Source: Devosia nitrariae (lineage in GTDB: Bacteria; Pseudomonadota; Alphaproteobacteria; Rhizobiales; Devosiaceae). From it: 64,000 bases of DNA. The stretch lies in the NCBI RefSeq assembly GCF_030160115.1, contig NZ_BSNS01000007.1, positions 186,001 to 250,000 of the forward strand. The letters are read 5' to 3'. Positions 42,239 to 51,212 of this stretch are shown here, one piece after another (the stretch's first letter is position 1; each line of letters starts with the position of its first letter). A program made the translations under genes and the position numbers. The notes under the pieces are model-generated. The model was not told where the DNA came from, did not search any database, and saw only the letters and a list, made by a program, of their open reading frames with translations.

Positions 42239-44269
42239 ATGATCATGGAATCCGCGCCGGACGTTGACGTCGGCACACCCGGCATCCGGATTCGGATGCT
42301 TGGGGCGCTATCCGTTTGGCGGAACGGCACCATCCTGCAGCTTCCGGCGTCGCGTAAGCTGCGCGCGCTCCTGGCATATCTGGCGCTCGCCCCGCATCCA
42401 GTCGGACGCAGCCGCCTCTGTGATATTTTCTGGGATGTTCCCAACGACCCCCGCGGTGAACTGCGCTGGTGTCTCAGCAAGTTGCGAAACGCACTCGATG
42501 AGCCGGGCCACCAGCGCATCGAGACCTCGAACGATCTGGTTTCGCTCGATCTCGATGGTTGCCTCGTGGATGTTCTCGAGATTGCGGCCGCAGTCGAGCA
42601 CGGCATCGAGAAGCTTGGGACGGACCGCCTGCTGGCGCTGTCGAAACTGTTCGTCGGCGATTTCCTCGAAGGGCTTGAGGTCGACCGCAGTCCTCAATTC
42701 GACAGCTGGCTCATTGCCCAGAGGCGCCGCTTCAGCGCCTGCGACGCGGCGGTGCTGGAGCACCTCATCGCACGCCTCTCGCCGGAGTCTGATGAAGCAT
42801 TTCCGTTCCTGGAGAGATGGGTCGAAGTTGCCCCGTTCGATACGCGCGCTCACGCAAAGCTCCTGCGTGCTTTGGCGGCACGCGGGCGTATCCATGAGGG
42901 TGACGAGCATCTCGCGACCACCGCCCGGATGTTCGCGGCCGAGGATCTGGATACCGATCCTCTTCGCAAAGTCTGGGCGGAGATCAGAAGCAGCTCGGCG
43001 AGCGCACTGCACGGCACGCAAATGGCTGCAGCGGAGCCGGCCGGCGGTCTGGCGAGCTTGCCGGAAGACGTTTCCCTTGCACCCCATCGCGCTTCCCTGG
43101 CAGTGATGCCATTCCTCGACGGGGGGAACAGCGACACCCAGAGGCGTCCGCTGGCAGATGGTCTGACCAGTGACATCATCACCAAGCTCGCAAAGCTGCG
43201 AAGCCTGTTCATCATCGCACGCGGCTCCGTCTTTGCGCTCGCCGAGCGCAGTATCGGGCCGGAGGATGCCGCGCGCAGATTGAACGTCGACTATGTCGCC
43301 AGCGGCACCGTGCTGCACCAGGCGGGTCGCATCGTGGTCACCGTCGAGTTGGTCGAGGCGCGCACGGCCAGGATCGTGTGGACGGAAGCGTTCGATCATA
43401 AGCCCGACGATGCCTTCATGGTGCTTGACGAGATCTGCAACAGGATCGTCTCGTCGATCGCCAGCGAGATCGAGACGGCTGAAAGGAACCGCGCGATCCT
43501 GAAGCCCCCCAACTCACTCGACGCCTGGGAGGCCTATCACCGCGGCCTCTGGCACAGCTATCGGTTCACCAGGCCCGACAACGAGCTGGCGCAGCACTTC
43601 TTCCAGATGTCGGCGCGGCTGGATCCGACATTTTCGCGAGCGCATGCAGGCATCTCGTTCACCCATTGGCAGAATGCCTTCCAGCAATGGGCGGATCGCG
43701 ATCGCGAGGCCGCACTGGCCTTCGAGGCTGCAGGGCGCAGCCTCATTGTCGACGACCACGATCCGGCCGCGCATTGGGCCATGGGCCGCGCTCTTTGGCT
43801 GAACGGGCGTCAGGATGAATCCCTTGGCGAGCTGGAGGCGGCGGTGGACCTCAGTCCGAACTTTGCGCTCGGCCACTACGCGCTCTCCTTCGTCCATTCA
43901 CAATCGGGCAATCCGCAAGCCGCGATCGGCTCGTCCGACCATTCGCGTCATCTCAGCCCCTTCGATCCGCTCCTGTTCGGAATGCTGGGCGCCCGGGCGA
44001 TGGCACATGTGCGCCTCGGCCAGTTCGAGGAAGCCGCGGAGTGGGCGCTGAAGGCCGCGGCCCGTCCCAACGCGCATGCTGTCATTCTCGCGATCGCCGC
44101 CCATTGCCTGGCCTTGGCCGGACGTGTCGATGAGGGCAAAGCCTTCGCTGCGATCATTCGCAGCACGCGTCCAGACTACCGCGTCGACGACTTCCTCGCC
44201 ACGTTCCGGTTCGCCGACGATGCCGCTGCTCTGTTCCGTCAAGCCGGCAGGCGCCTCGGATTGGATTAG
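42239..44269 (+). CDS. SARP-type regulator with BTAD, TolB-like and TPR domains
   Basis: A 676-residue multi-domain protein. Residues 15-95 are the OmpR-like winged helix of SARP activators (IRMLGALSVWRNGT, ASRKLRALLAYLAL, RGELRWCLSKLRNAL), and about 100-240 the BTAD helices. Residues 285-410 match the TolB-N-like domain seen in CadC/adenylate-cyclase-associated proteins (LAVMPFLDGG, LADGLTSDIITKLAKL, DYVASGTVL). The rest are TPR repeats. It probably binds DNA in response to a peptide or small ligand. The start is the ATG at 42239 after GGGAGG. It is divergent from the secreted cupin. Confidence 0.85.
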   Translation: MIMESAPDVDVGTPGIRIRMLGALSVWRNGTILQLPASRKLRALLAYLALAPHPVGRSRLCDIFWDVPNDPRGELRWCLSKLRNALDEPGHQRIETSNDLVSLDLDGCLVDVLEIAAAVEHGIEKLGTDRLLALSKLFVGDFLEGLEVDRSPQFDSWLIAQRRRFSACDAAVLEHLIARLSPESDEAFPFLERWVEVAPFDTRAHAKLLRALAARGRIHEGDEHLATTARMFAAEDLDTDPLRKVWAEIRSSSASALHGTQMAAAEPAGGLASLPEDVSLAPHRASLAVMPFLDGGNSDTQRRPLADGLTSDIITKLAKLRSLFIIARGSVFALAERSIGPEDAARRLNVDYVASGTVLHQAGRIVVTVELVEARTARIVWTEAFDHKPDDAFMVLDEICNRIVSSIASEIETAERNRAILKPPNSLDAWEAYHRGLWHSYRFTRPDNELAQHFFQMSARLDPTFSRAHAGISFTHWQNAFQQWADRDREAALAFEAAGRSLIVDDHDPAAHWAMGRALWLNGRQDESLGELEAAVDLSPNFALGHYALSFVHSQSGNPQAAIGSSDHSRHLSPFDPLLFGMLGARAMAHVRLGQFEEAAEWALKAAARPNAHAVILAIAAHCLALAGRVDEGKAFAAIIRSTRPDYRVDDFLATFRFADDAAALFRQAGRRLGLD

Positions 44270-44386
44270 CTCGCGAGCGCGCTTGACCTGCGTCCAAGCC
44301 GCGTTTGGTCTGCGGCTGGGGAACCAACCAGCACTGATGAGGATTGCCAGGGCATCCGCAAGATCATCTATTTGTCGAGGCGAAGG

Positions 44387-45151
44387 ATGACCGAGGGCAC
44401 GCTGGCGCAGGCCACGGGGCTCTTCCGGGAGCATGGCGTGTCACCTGGGCTCCGTACGGCCTTCTCGGCCGTCTGGATTCACGACCTGCCTGGCGTGACG
44501 CCGCCGATCGTTGTGATGCCCGACGCAACGATCGACATCGAGTGGATCGGCGGAAAGCTGCGGGTGGCCGGTCCGGATGCCGAACCTCAGGTGGAAATGA
44601 TCCAGGGAGGCGGAACCGTCGTCGGCCTTCGTTTCAGCCCCGCCGCAGCGGCCAGGTGGCTTGGCGTGCCGGCCGGCGAGCTTCTCGGCATGCGGGTGTC
44701 CCTGGATGATCTTTGGGGACGCCGCGCCCGCGACCTCGAACGCAGTATCCGTCTCGATGCAGTTGGCAAACCCGACATAGCCGCACTGCTGAGGCTGGTC
44801 GTCAGCAGCCGGCCCGCCATCGACGTCGACCCAGCGATGCGGGCCGCCTTCGAGCTCATCGACAATAGTCCGCCGCCGGACGCGCCGCTCGTTCCCTGGC
44901 TGACGCGCGCCTTGGCAATGAGCGAGCGCACGCTGCGGCGAAGGTTTGACGAGACGTTCGGCTATGGACCGCGAACCCTCGCCCGTATCCTGCGCTACCA
45001 GCGCTACCTCCGGTTGACGCGAGGCGGCGGCTCCACGGCCATGTTGGCCGCCGAGGCCGGCTATGCCGACCAGGCACACCTCGTGCGCGAGAGCCGCCGC
45101 CTGACCATGCACACGCCGCAATCCCTGTTGACCCTGCTCGGCCGCACCTGA
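44387..45151 (+). CDS. AraC-family regulator (DUF6597 type)
   Basis: A 254-residue regulator. The C-terminal 100 residues hold the double helix-turn-helix of the AraC family (LAMSERTLRRRFDETFGYGP and a second helix AAEAGYADQAHLVRESRRLTMHTPQSLL). The N-terminal half is the DUF6597 domain (VVMPDATIDIEWIGGKLR, GLRFSPAAAARWLGVPAGEL). The ATG at 44387 follows GAGGCGAAGG, and a TTG further upstream is a weaker option. It stands before two VOC genes read in the same direction, and probably controls them. Confidence 0.9.
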   Translation: MTEGTLAQATGLFREHGVSPGLRTAFSAVWIHDLPGVTPPIVVMPDATIDIEWIGGKLRVAGPDAEPQVEMIQGGGTVVGLRFSPAAAARWLGVPAGELLGMRVSLDDLWGRRARDLERSIRLDAVGKPDIAALLRLVVSSRPAIDVDPAMRAAFELIDNSPPPDAPLVPWLTRALAMSERTLRRRFDETFGYGPRTLARILRYQRYLRLTRGGGSTAMLAAEAGYADQAHLVRESRRLTMHTPQSLLTLLGRT

Positions 45152-45176
45152 AGCGTTTTCAGCAAAGCGGACACCA
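45152..45176. repeat. Partial copy of mosaic element (AGCGTTTTCAGCAAA type)
   Basis: This stretch matches 46237-46262, with AGCGTTTTCAGCAAA identical and GGACACCA nearly adjacent. It begins right at the AraC gene stop and lacks the pairing right arm found in the second copy. It is a truncated intergenic repeat of the type found in Mesorhizobium and Devosia relatives. Confidence 0.55.
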
Positions 45177-45266
45177 GCCGCCGCCAGTTTGGCCGAATCG
45201 TTCAATCGCGGCTGCCCCGGCGGCTCTAAGGTCGAGGCTCACGACAACAAACCAAGGAGCCGGACG

Positions 45267-45689
45267 ATGAAGCCAAGAATATCTGTCCTCACCATTGCCG
45301 TTACCGACCTCGAGCGATCATTGCACTTCTATCGCGATGGGTTGGGCCTTCCGACGCAGGGCATAATCGGAACCGAGTTCGAGCACGGGGCGGTCGCATT
45401 CTTCGATCTCTCGGGCGGTCTCAAGCTTGCCATCTGGGAGCATGCATCGCTCGTCCACGATACCGGCCTGGCGGCAACGCCGCCGAGCCCTACGACCCTC
45501 ACGATCGGTCACAACGTTGCCAGCCGCACCGAGGTCGCCGCCGTGATGGATGAGGCCGCCAGGGCGGGCGCGACAATTATCAAGGCCGCCAAGGACACCT
45601 TCTGGGGCGGCTATGCCGGCTATTTCCAGGATCCCGACGGACACGTGTGGGAAGTCGTCTGGAACCCGGCCAACCTTCCAGCCGACTGA
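45267..45689 (+). CDS. VOC family glyoxalase-like protein
   Basis: A 140-residue vicinal-oxygen-chelate protein: VLTIAVTDLERSLHFYRDGLGL at the start, then YAGYFQDPDGHVWEVVWNP near the end, where the Glu and His are possible metal ligands. AAGGAG stands before the ATG at 45267; the frame is open upstream but the extra residues do not resemble the family. It is followed by another VOC gene after 30 bases, and both lie downstream of the AraC regulator. The substrate is unknown. Confidence 0.9.
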   Translation: MKPRISVLTIAVTDLERSLHFYRDGLGLPTQGIIGTEFEHGAVAFFDLSGGLKLAIWEHASLVHDTGLAATPPSPTTLTIGHNVASRTEVAAVMDEAARAGATIIKAAKDTFWGGYAGYFQDPDGHVWEVVWNPANLPAD

Positions 45690-45719
45690 TAGCCAACGTC
45701 AAAACGAGAGACCACTCCC

Positions 45720-46076
45720 ATGAGCAACGACCAACGCATCGACTACATCGAACTGAACGTGGCTGACATCGCCAGGTCGCGCCAATTCTACGGCGACGCC
45801 TTCGGCTGGGCCTTCACTGATTATGGCCCGGACTATTGCGAGTTCCGGGACGGACGCCTCTCGGGCGGCTTCACGACGCTCGGCGAGGTCCGATCCGGCG
45901 GCGGACCACTTGTGATCCTCTACGCCGGTGACCTGACGGCCACCCTTGCGCGCGTCAAAGCTGCGGGCGGCACGATCGTGCGGCCGATCTACACCTTCCC
46001 GGGCGGACAGCGCTTTCACTTCGCCGATCCGGACGGCTATGAACTGGCCGTCTATACCGAAGTTCCCGGGAAATAG
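45720..46076 (+). CDS. VOC family glyoxalase-like protein
   Basis: A 118-residue VOC protein: IDYIELNVADIARSRQFYGDAFGWAF is the standard first half-module and FHFADPDGYELAVYTEV the end of the second. It differs from its upstream neighbour, being nearer to the small glyoxalase-like enzymes with GDAFGW. GAGACCACTCCC precedes the ATG. It is the last gene of a three-gene unit with the AraC regulator and is followed by a strong hairpin. Confidence 0.9.
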   Translation: MSNDQRIDYIELNVADIARSRQFYGDAFGWAFTDYGPDYCEFRDGRLSGGFTTLGEVRSGGGPLVILYAGDLTATLARVKAAGGTIVRPIYTFPGGQRFHFADPDGYELAVYTEVPGK

Positions 46077-46196
46077 GTCGGCGCCCCAGCGGATGGCGGC
46101 AACATGCAGGTCGCCGCAGTGCCCGCCGCTCGCCCGAGAGCGTCTCCGCAAAAACGCCGCCACTTTCCGTTCGAACACGCAAAAACTTAGCGACCT

Positions 46197-46231
46197 GGGC
46201 CCCCGTTCCGATTCAGTCGGAACGGGGGCCC
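46197..46231. terminator. Rho-independent-type hairpin between convergent genes
   Basis: GGGCCCCCGTTCCGA (46197-46211) pairs exactly with TCGGAACGGGGGCCC (46217-46231), a 15-base stem with a 5-base loop. It is 120 bases past the VOC gene stop and faces the NUDIX gene from the other side, so it could end both transcripts. No T run follows; GAACGG recurs in the repeat at 46306. Confidence 0.65.
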
Positions 46232-46236
46232 TAGAG

Positions 46237-46330
46237 AGCGTTTTCAGCAAAAGTGGACACCACTTTTGGGGTTCGAAAACGCTGCAAATTCAAGTATTTA
46301 GGGCTCACGTTCCCATCCAATCGGAACGTG
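46237..46330. repeat. Mosaic palindromic element with nested hairpins
   Basis: GCGTTTTC (46238-46245) pairs with GAAAACGC (46275-46282), and inside it AAAAGTGG pairs with CCACTTTT. Further on CACGTTCC (46306-46313) pairs with GGAACGTG (46323-46330). The first part matches the stretch at 45152-45176. This nested layout with GCTGCAAATTCAAG-like links is a known pattern of intergenic repeats in Hyphomicrobiales. Confidence 0.65.
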
Positions 46331-46416
46331 AAAAGCTCGAGGTCGACGGAGGCCGGTGCGGTGTAGCGCTCCTGAGCAGTTCTCTTCCGTCAAGGCACCA
46401 CCGATAGTCGAAAGGC

Positions 46417-46926
46417 CTATGCTTTCGTTGGAACCACCCCACTCGCCTCCGCCTCCGGCAGCGTCCGCACCGGCACTGTGCCGTGCCTTCGCCACGCCAG
46501 CACGTCGTTGAGCGTATTGAAGAAGAAGGGCATCATCGGCCGCCCTCCGATCGCCTCCGGCCGTAGCCAAGCGATGTCGCGAATTTCGTGTTCATGGAGC
46601 CGCAGCTCCGGCACCGCCTCGAGCTCGAGGTGGAACGAGACATATTCGAAGACCACGCCGCGGTCCGAGACGATAGCGCTGACGATTTCCGTCGGGGCCG
46701 CCGGCGCAACCTCCAGCCCGACCTCCTCGAAGAGTTCCCGCACCACCGCCATGCGTGCCGTCTCCTCCCTTTCGAGCTTGCCGCTCGGCACGCCCCAGTG
46801 ACGCGGCATCGGCTTGCCGACCTGCCGCTCGATGAGCAGCAGCCGACCGTCATGGAAACAGAAGCAGCCAGCCGCGCGAAACGCCGTCTCGACCGACCCC
46901 TGCCGATGCACGTAACTCCCGCTCAT
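46417..46926 (-). CDS. NUDIX hydrolase
   Basis: A 169-residue NUDIX protein. The box is complete: GKLEREETARMAVVRELFEE followed by VGL fits G-x5-E-x7-R-E-U-x-E-E-x-G-U exactly. It hydrolyses a nucleoside diphosphate linked to X, such as damaged or alarmone nucleotides; the particular substrate is not clear. It is coupled to the upstream RlmL-like gene by an ATGA overlap (46923-46926). The C-terminal segment MMPFFFNTLNDVLAW is helical and not part of the box. Confidence 0.92.
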   Translation of the reverse strand: MSGSYVHRQGSVETAFRAAGCFCFHDGRLLLIERQVGKPMPRHWGVPSGKLEREETARMAVVRELFEEVGLEVAPAAPTEIVSAIVSDRGVVFEYVSFHLELEAVPELRLHEHEIRDIAWLRPEAIGGRPMMPFFFNTLNDVLAWRRHGTVPVRTLPEAEASGVVPTKA

Positions 46927-48065
46927 CGCTTGCCCAGCGGCCCGGTCTGGTAGAGCGTCACCCGCAGCCCGCCATGCAGCACCGGCGGCGCCGGCGGCAG
47001 AAAGGGCAGCCCGGTCGCCTGCGCCAGGTCCTTGTCCGTGGTGACGAGCCCGACGCGCCAGCCGGCGAACTTGCCCCGCAATGCCGTGCCGAGGTTCCGG
47101 TAGAGGGCCCGCAGCGGCGCCTTGTTGCCGATGCGCGTGCCATAGGGCGGGTTGACGATGACGAGGCCCGGCGGCCCCTCGGGCGCGGCCAGCAGTTCGA
47201 CCGGCACCTGTTCGAAGCGCGTCAGCTCGGCAACGCCGGCACGCTGCGCATTCTCGCGGCTCATGCGGATCGCGCCGGCATCGCGGTCGCTGCCGAAGAA
47301 GATGAGACCCGTCGCCTTGCCCCCGCCCTCGCTTTTCATCGCCCGCCATTTTTCGGCATCGAACCCGACGAGTTCTTCGAAGGCGAATGGCCGCTCCCGC
47401 CCTGGCTTTAAGCCCGCAGCGATCTCGGCCGCCTCGATGACGAAGGTGCCCGAGCCGCACATCGGGTCGAGCACGGGCTCTCGTCCGTCATAGCCGCATT
47501 GCTTGAGGAACAGCGCGGCCATGCTCTCGCGCATCGGCGCCCGGTTGAGCGCCTGCTTGAAGCCGCGCTTGTGCAGCGGCTCGCCGGTCGTATCGATGCT
47601 GACGGTGACGAGATCGTCCTCGATCCGCACCATCACCCGCACCGGCGCATCATCGGCGACCGGCGCCCCCAGTTCCTCGCGGATCGCCGTCGCCACCCGC
47701 TGCGCGGCCGCGCCTGCGTGATAGATCCGCGACCGCTTGCAGCTCGCCTCGACCTTGACCGCCACATCGCGCTTGAGCACCGAGGCCCAGGCAACCTTGC
47801 GCGCCCGCTTGTCGAGCTGGGCGAGGTGCATGGCCCGGAACGAGCCGATCCGCGCCAGCACCCGCGTCGCGCCCCGCAGCTCCAGATTGGCCCGCCAGAC
47901 CTCAAGCCAGCCGCCGTGGATCACCACCCCACCTTCGCCCACCACCGCATCGGCAAACCCCGCCGCCCGCGCCTCATCGCAAAGCGCCCTTTCGAGCCCG
48001 GGGACTGCCACGAGAAAGATTTCGAACGGAACCGACAGGGCCGGTGCTGGCGGGGGATTGTTCAT
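46923..48065 (-). CDS. 23S rRNA methyltransferase, RlmL/YcbY-like (COG0116)
   Basis: A 380-residue protein: residues 15-185 are an N-terminal ferredoxin-like and THUMP RNA-binding module (LERALCDEARAAGFADAVVG, KRSRIYHAGAAAQRVATAIR), and residues 185-380 a SAM methyltransferase with motif I DPMCGSGTFVIEAAEIA and the catalytic NPPYGTRIG (N-P-P-Y). It should methylate a guanine N2 in 23S rRNA. It lacks the second methyltransferase half (RlmK) found in the E. coli fusion. It forms an ATGA-coupled pair with the NUDIX gene. Confidence 0.9.
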   Translation of the reverse strand: MNNPPPAPALSVPFEIFLVAVPGLERALCDEARAAGFADAVVGEGGVVIHGGWLEVWRANLELRGATRVLARIGSFRAMHLAQLDKRARKVAWASVLKRDVAVKVEASCKRSRIYHAGAAAQRVATAIREELGAPVADDAPVRVMVRIEDDLVTVSIDTTGEPLHKRGFKQALNRAPMRESMAALFLKQCGYDGREPVLDPMCGSGTFVIEAAEIAAGLKPGRERPFAFEELVGFDAEKWRAMKSEGGGKATGLIFFGSDRDAGAIRMSRENAQRAGVAELTRFEQVPVELLAAPEGPPGLVIVNPPYGTRIGNKAPLRALYRNLGTALRGKFAGWRVGLVTTDKDLAQATGLPFLPPAPPVLHGGLRVTLYQTGPLGKR

Positions 48066-48121
48066 GCGGGGGATCTAGCATAGCGCCCTCCCCGCCGCCA
48101 CGGGCGCGTCCGCCTCCCCGC

Positions 48122-49168
48122 TCAGTCCGCGGTCAGCATCACCTTGACGCTCTGCGAGCGGTCGAGCGCCAGCCGGAAGGCCTGCGGAGCATCCGACAGG
48201 TTGCGTTCTGCCGTCACCAGTCGCGTCACGTCGACCTGACCAGTGACGATGAGCTCCGCCGCCTGTGCGAACTCGCGTCCGAAGCGGAAGGTGCCGCGCA
48301 AATCGAGCTCCTTGGCCATCACCGCATTTGCCGGCACAGGAATGGGGCCGCCCGGCAGATTGCCCACCTGGACGACCGTGCCCCCGCGTCGCACCGCCCT
48401 GATCGCCGTGGAAAGGCCGGCGGCCGTGCCCGAAGCTTCGAAAACCACGTCCCAGACCGACTGCGTGACCGCCTCCGCCGCCTCGTCTCCGCCGGAAAGG
48501 TCGACGACACGGTCGGCACCGAGCTTGGACGCAAAACTCAGGGGCGCCGCGGCGATGTCGACCACCGCCACGCTTTCCGCCGATGCGAGCCTCGCCGACA
48601 GCATCACAAGGAGGCCAATGGGCCCGGCCCCGATCACGGCGATGCTGCGGGCGCGCGTCTGCCCGGCCCGTGCCACCGCGTGCAGAGCAACCGCCAGGGG
48701 TTCGGCGAGCGCTGCGGCCGTATAGGAAACATGCGTGGGCACCACGACGCACTGGGCAGGCGTGACGTCGATGAGGCTGGCAAAGCCTCCCTGCATGTGC
48801 GGCGTGCGCGACGCCGAGCCCATGAAGTGGATACGCTCGCACAGATTCTCGCGCCCCTCCCGGCAATACCGGCAGTCGCCGCACCAGCGCGACGGGTTGA
48901 CGGCGACGCGGTCGCCAACCGTCAGTCCCGGGGCGGTGCCGGCGATCTCGATGATCTCCCCGGAGATCTCGTGTCCGAGGATCAGCGGCTCGGTCACCAT
49001 GAAGTCGCCGGTCCGGGCATGGCGGAAATAGTGAAGGTCCGAGCCGCAGATGCCGCCGGCCCCGAACCGCACCCTCACCATGCCATTCGCCAGCGCCGCC
49101 GGCTTCTGCTCGACGAGGCGCAGGTCCTCGGCGCCGAAAAGCGTTGCGGCGATCGCGGCTCGGGTCAT
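48122..49168 (-). CDS. Zinc-dependent alcohol dehydrogenase, L-idonate 5-dehydrogenase-like
   Basis: A 348-residue medium-chain dehydrogenase. Structural zinc cysteines are in RWCGDCRYCREGRENLCER, the catalytic zinc sites in GICGSDLHYFRHAR and GHEISGEI, and the NAD(P) motif GAGPIG near residues 176-181. The HYFRHA and GSASRTPHMQGGFASL blocks resemble IdnD. Start 49168 overlaps the dctM stop by ATGA. It is the last gene of the TRAP operon, so it should oxidise a sugar acid such as L-idonate taken up by it; the exact sugar acid is unproven. Confidence 0.88.
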   Translation of the reverse strand: MTRAAIAATLFGAEDLRLVEQKPAALANGMVRVRFGAGGICGSDLHYFRHARTGDFMVTEPLILGHEISGEIIEIAGTAPGLTVGDRVAVNPSRWCGDCRYCREGRENLCERIHFMGSASRTPHMQGGFASLIDVTPAQCVVVPTHVSYTAAALAEPLAVALHAVARAGQTRARSIAVIGAGPIGLLVMLSARLASAESVAVVDIAAAPLSFASKLGADRVVDLSGGDEAAEAVTQSVWDVVFEASGTAAGLSTAIRAVRRGGTVVQVGNLPGGPIPVPANAVMAKELDLRGTFRFGREFAQAAELIVTGQVDVTRLVTAERNLSDAPQAFRLALDRSQSVKVMLTAD

Positions 49169-50571
49169 CGTACCAGCCCAAGTTGCGTCGGCAGCCACAG
49201 CGTCACTGCGGGAACGAAGCTGATCACCAGCAGCGCGATGATGAGGGGCACCAGCCAGGGCAGGATCGCCTTCATCGTGCGCTGCAGGGAGATCCTGGCA
49301 ATGCGCGAGAGCACGAACATCACCACCCCTATCGGCGGGGTCAGCAAGCCGATCATCAGATTAAGGGTAAGGACCACCCCGAAGTGCACGGGATCGATCT
49401 CGAACTTCAGAACGATCGGCAGGAGGATCGGCACGAGGATGGTGATCGCCGCGATGGTATCGAGGAAGCACCCGACGACGAGGATCAAGAGGTTGACGAG
49501 GATCAGGAACGTCCATTTATCGTCGGTCAGCGAAAAGATGAAATCGGAGAACAGCTGGGCCGCCTGGCTCACCGTCAGCAGCCAGGCAAAGACCGACGCG
49601 GCGGTGACGATGAACAGCACCGATGCCGTGGTCTCGATCGTGTCGAACGTGACCTTGCCCAGCATCTTGAGGGTCATGGTGCGGTAGCGCACGAGCCCCA
49701 GGAACAGCGACCAGAGGACCGCTGCCACCGCGGCCTCGGTCGGCGTGAACCAGCCGAGCGCCATGCCGCCGATGAGGATGACGGGCGTCATCAGCGCCAT
49801 CACAGCGGAAAAGTCGAAATACCAGTCGAGCGCGACGAGGACGAAAAGGGCAATGCCGACGGCAAGATTGACCGAGAGGCCGGCCCAGACCATCAGGAAC
49901 ACCGCCAGCGGAAAACAGAGGACAACGACGATTTCCAGCCCGGCGCGAACGAGCTTGCGCAACTCGAAAGGCGTGTCCGAGCCCCACCCCTTGCGATAGG
50001 CGAAGAAGGCAACGGTCAGCATCATCAAAAGCATCATGACGATGCCGGGCAGGATGCCGGCAAGGAACAGCGCGCCGATCGAGACATTGGCCATCATGCC
50101 GTAGATGACGAACGGCAGAGACGGCGGGAAGATCGGCCCGAGCGTCGCCGAGGCGGCGGTGACACCGACTGCCGCGTCCACGGGATAGCCGTGATCCCTC
50201 ATTGCCTTGATTTCGATGGTGCCGATGCCCGCCGCGTCCGCTAGGGCCGTACCCGACATCCCCGAGAACACCACCGAGCCGACGATATTGACCTGCGCCA
50301 GCCCGCCCTTCATCCAGCCCACCAGCGCCAGCGCGAAGGCATAGATCCGCCCGGTGACCCCGGCGATGTTCATCAGATTGCCGGCGAGAATGAAGAACGG
50401 CACCGCCAGCAGGGGAAAGCTCTCGACGCCCGCGATCATGCGCTGCGCGACGATGATGTCGGGCGCAACGCCATAGACGAGGAGATACAGCACCGAGGCG
50501 ACCGCCATGGAAACGGCGACTGGGATGCCGATGATCATCAGCACCAGGAACGATCCGATGAGAAGCAGCAT
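49165..50571 (-). CDS. dctM: TRAP transporter large permease DctM
   Basis: A 468-residue membrane protein with about twelve to fourteen helices, as usual for DctM-type subunits. The conserved substrate-side blocks are FPLLAVPFFILAGNLMNIAG near 50-70 and LGPIFPPSLPFVIYGMMANVSIG near 140-160. It couples sodium flow to import of an organic acid bound by DctP. The upstream dctQ lies 3 bases away, and the IdnD gene follows with an overlap, so the operon is tight. Confidence 0.94.
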   Translation of the reverse strand: MLLLIGSFLVLMIIGIPVAVSMAVASVLYLLVYGVAPDIIVAQRMIAGVESFPLLAVPFFILAGNLMNIAGVTGRIYAFALALVGWMKGGLAQVNIVGSVVFSGMSGTALADAAGIGTIEIKAMRDHGYPVDAAVGVTAASATLGPIFPPSLPFVIYGMMANVSIGALFLAGILPGIVMMLLMMLTVAFFAYRKGWGSDTPFELRKLVRAGLEIVVVLCFPLAVFLMVWAGLSVNLAVGIALFVLVALDWYFDFSAVMALMTPVILIGGMALGWFTPTEAAVAAVLWSLFLGLVRYRTMTLKMLGKVTFDTIETTASVLFIVTAASVFAWLLTVSQAAQLFSDFIFSLTDDKWTFLILVNLLILVVGCFLDTIAAITILVPILLPIVLKFEIDPVHFGVVLTLNLMIGLLTPPIGVVMFVLSRIARISLQRTMKAILPWLVPLIIALLVISFVPAVTLWLPTQLGLVR

Positions 50572-50574
50572 GGC

Positions 50575-51147
50575 CTACTCCCCGAGCCCGTCGAGGGCAC
50601 CGGGCCGCTCGAGTTGAGTATAGCCGCGCCTGATGTCGGCGATGAACTTGATCACCGAGCGCACCAGCATCAGGGCAAAGCCGGCAAAGACGGCGTAGAA
50701 GACGATATTGCGCGGCAGGTCGATAGTGACCATCCGTTCGCGCGAAACGATGCCGGTGTAGCGCCAGAAGAGGAGTGAGGCGTAGGCGAAAAAGCCTATG
50801 GTGACGACTTCGGCAAAGAGCGCCAGCATCCGACCGATCCGGGGCGAAATGTAGTGGTAGAGGACGTCCACCTGGATGTGGCGGGAGAGCCGCACGCACA
50901 TGACCGAACCCAGGAACACCACGACTACCAGGCAGTTGATGGCGATCTCCTCGGTCCAGGCGAAGCTGTTGTTGAGCACGTAGCGGGTAAAGAACTGCAG
51001 AAAGACGCAGAGCGCCATTCCCCAGAAGACGACGAGCGTAACCCAGTCTTCGGGCGCGTAGCGCCTGAGGCTGACCGGTGCGGCCTCCTCATCAAATGCC
51101 CGCGCGATCTCTTCGGCGGTAACCTTGGATTGGTTTTCCTGCGCCAT
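50575..51147 (-). CDS. dctQ: TRAP transporter small permease DctQ
   Basis: A 190-residue protein with four helices and the DctQ loop FTRYVLNNSFAWTEEIAINCLVVVV. The N-terminal 30 residues are polar. GGAG precedes the ATG at 51147. It is the small membrane subunit of the TRAP transporter, between dctP and dctM, with 3 bases between its stop and the dctM start. Confidence 0.92.
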   Translation of the reverse strand: MAQENQSKVTAEEIARAFDEEAAPVSLRRYAPEDWVTLVVFWGMALCVFLQFFTRYVLNNSFAWTEEIAINCLVVVVFLGSVMCVRLSRHIQVDVLYHYISPRIGRMLALFAEVVTIGFFAYASLLFWRYTGIVSRERMVTIDLPRNIVFYAVFAGFALMLVRSVIKFIADIRRGYTQLERPGALDGLGE

Positions 51148-51212
51148 CTGGGTGCTCCGGGTGAGGTCCGTAATGAACGGGCCCCGACGCCTGGCGCCGG
51201 AGCCCGGGGATC

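Larger units (their letters stand above)
46077..46416. other. Intergenic region with terminator and repeats
   Basis: No gene is supported in these 340 bases. They hold a strong terminator-like hairpin (46197-46231), a two-armed mosaic repeat (46237-46282) and a third inverted repeat (46306-46330), all listed separately. The two flanking genes are convergent. Confidence 0.6.
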
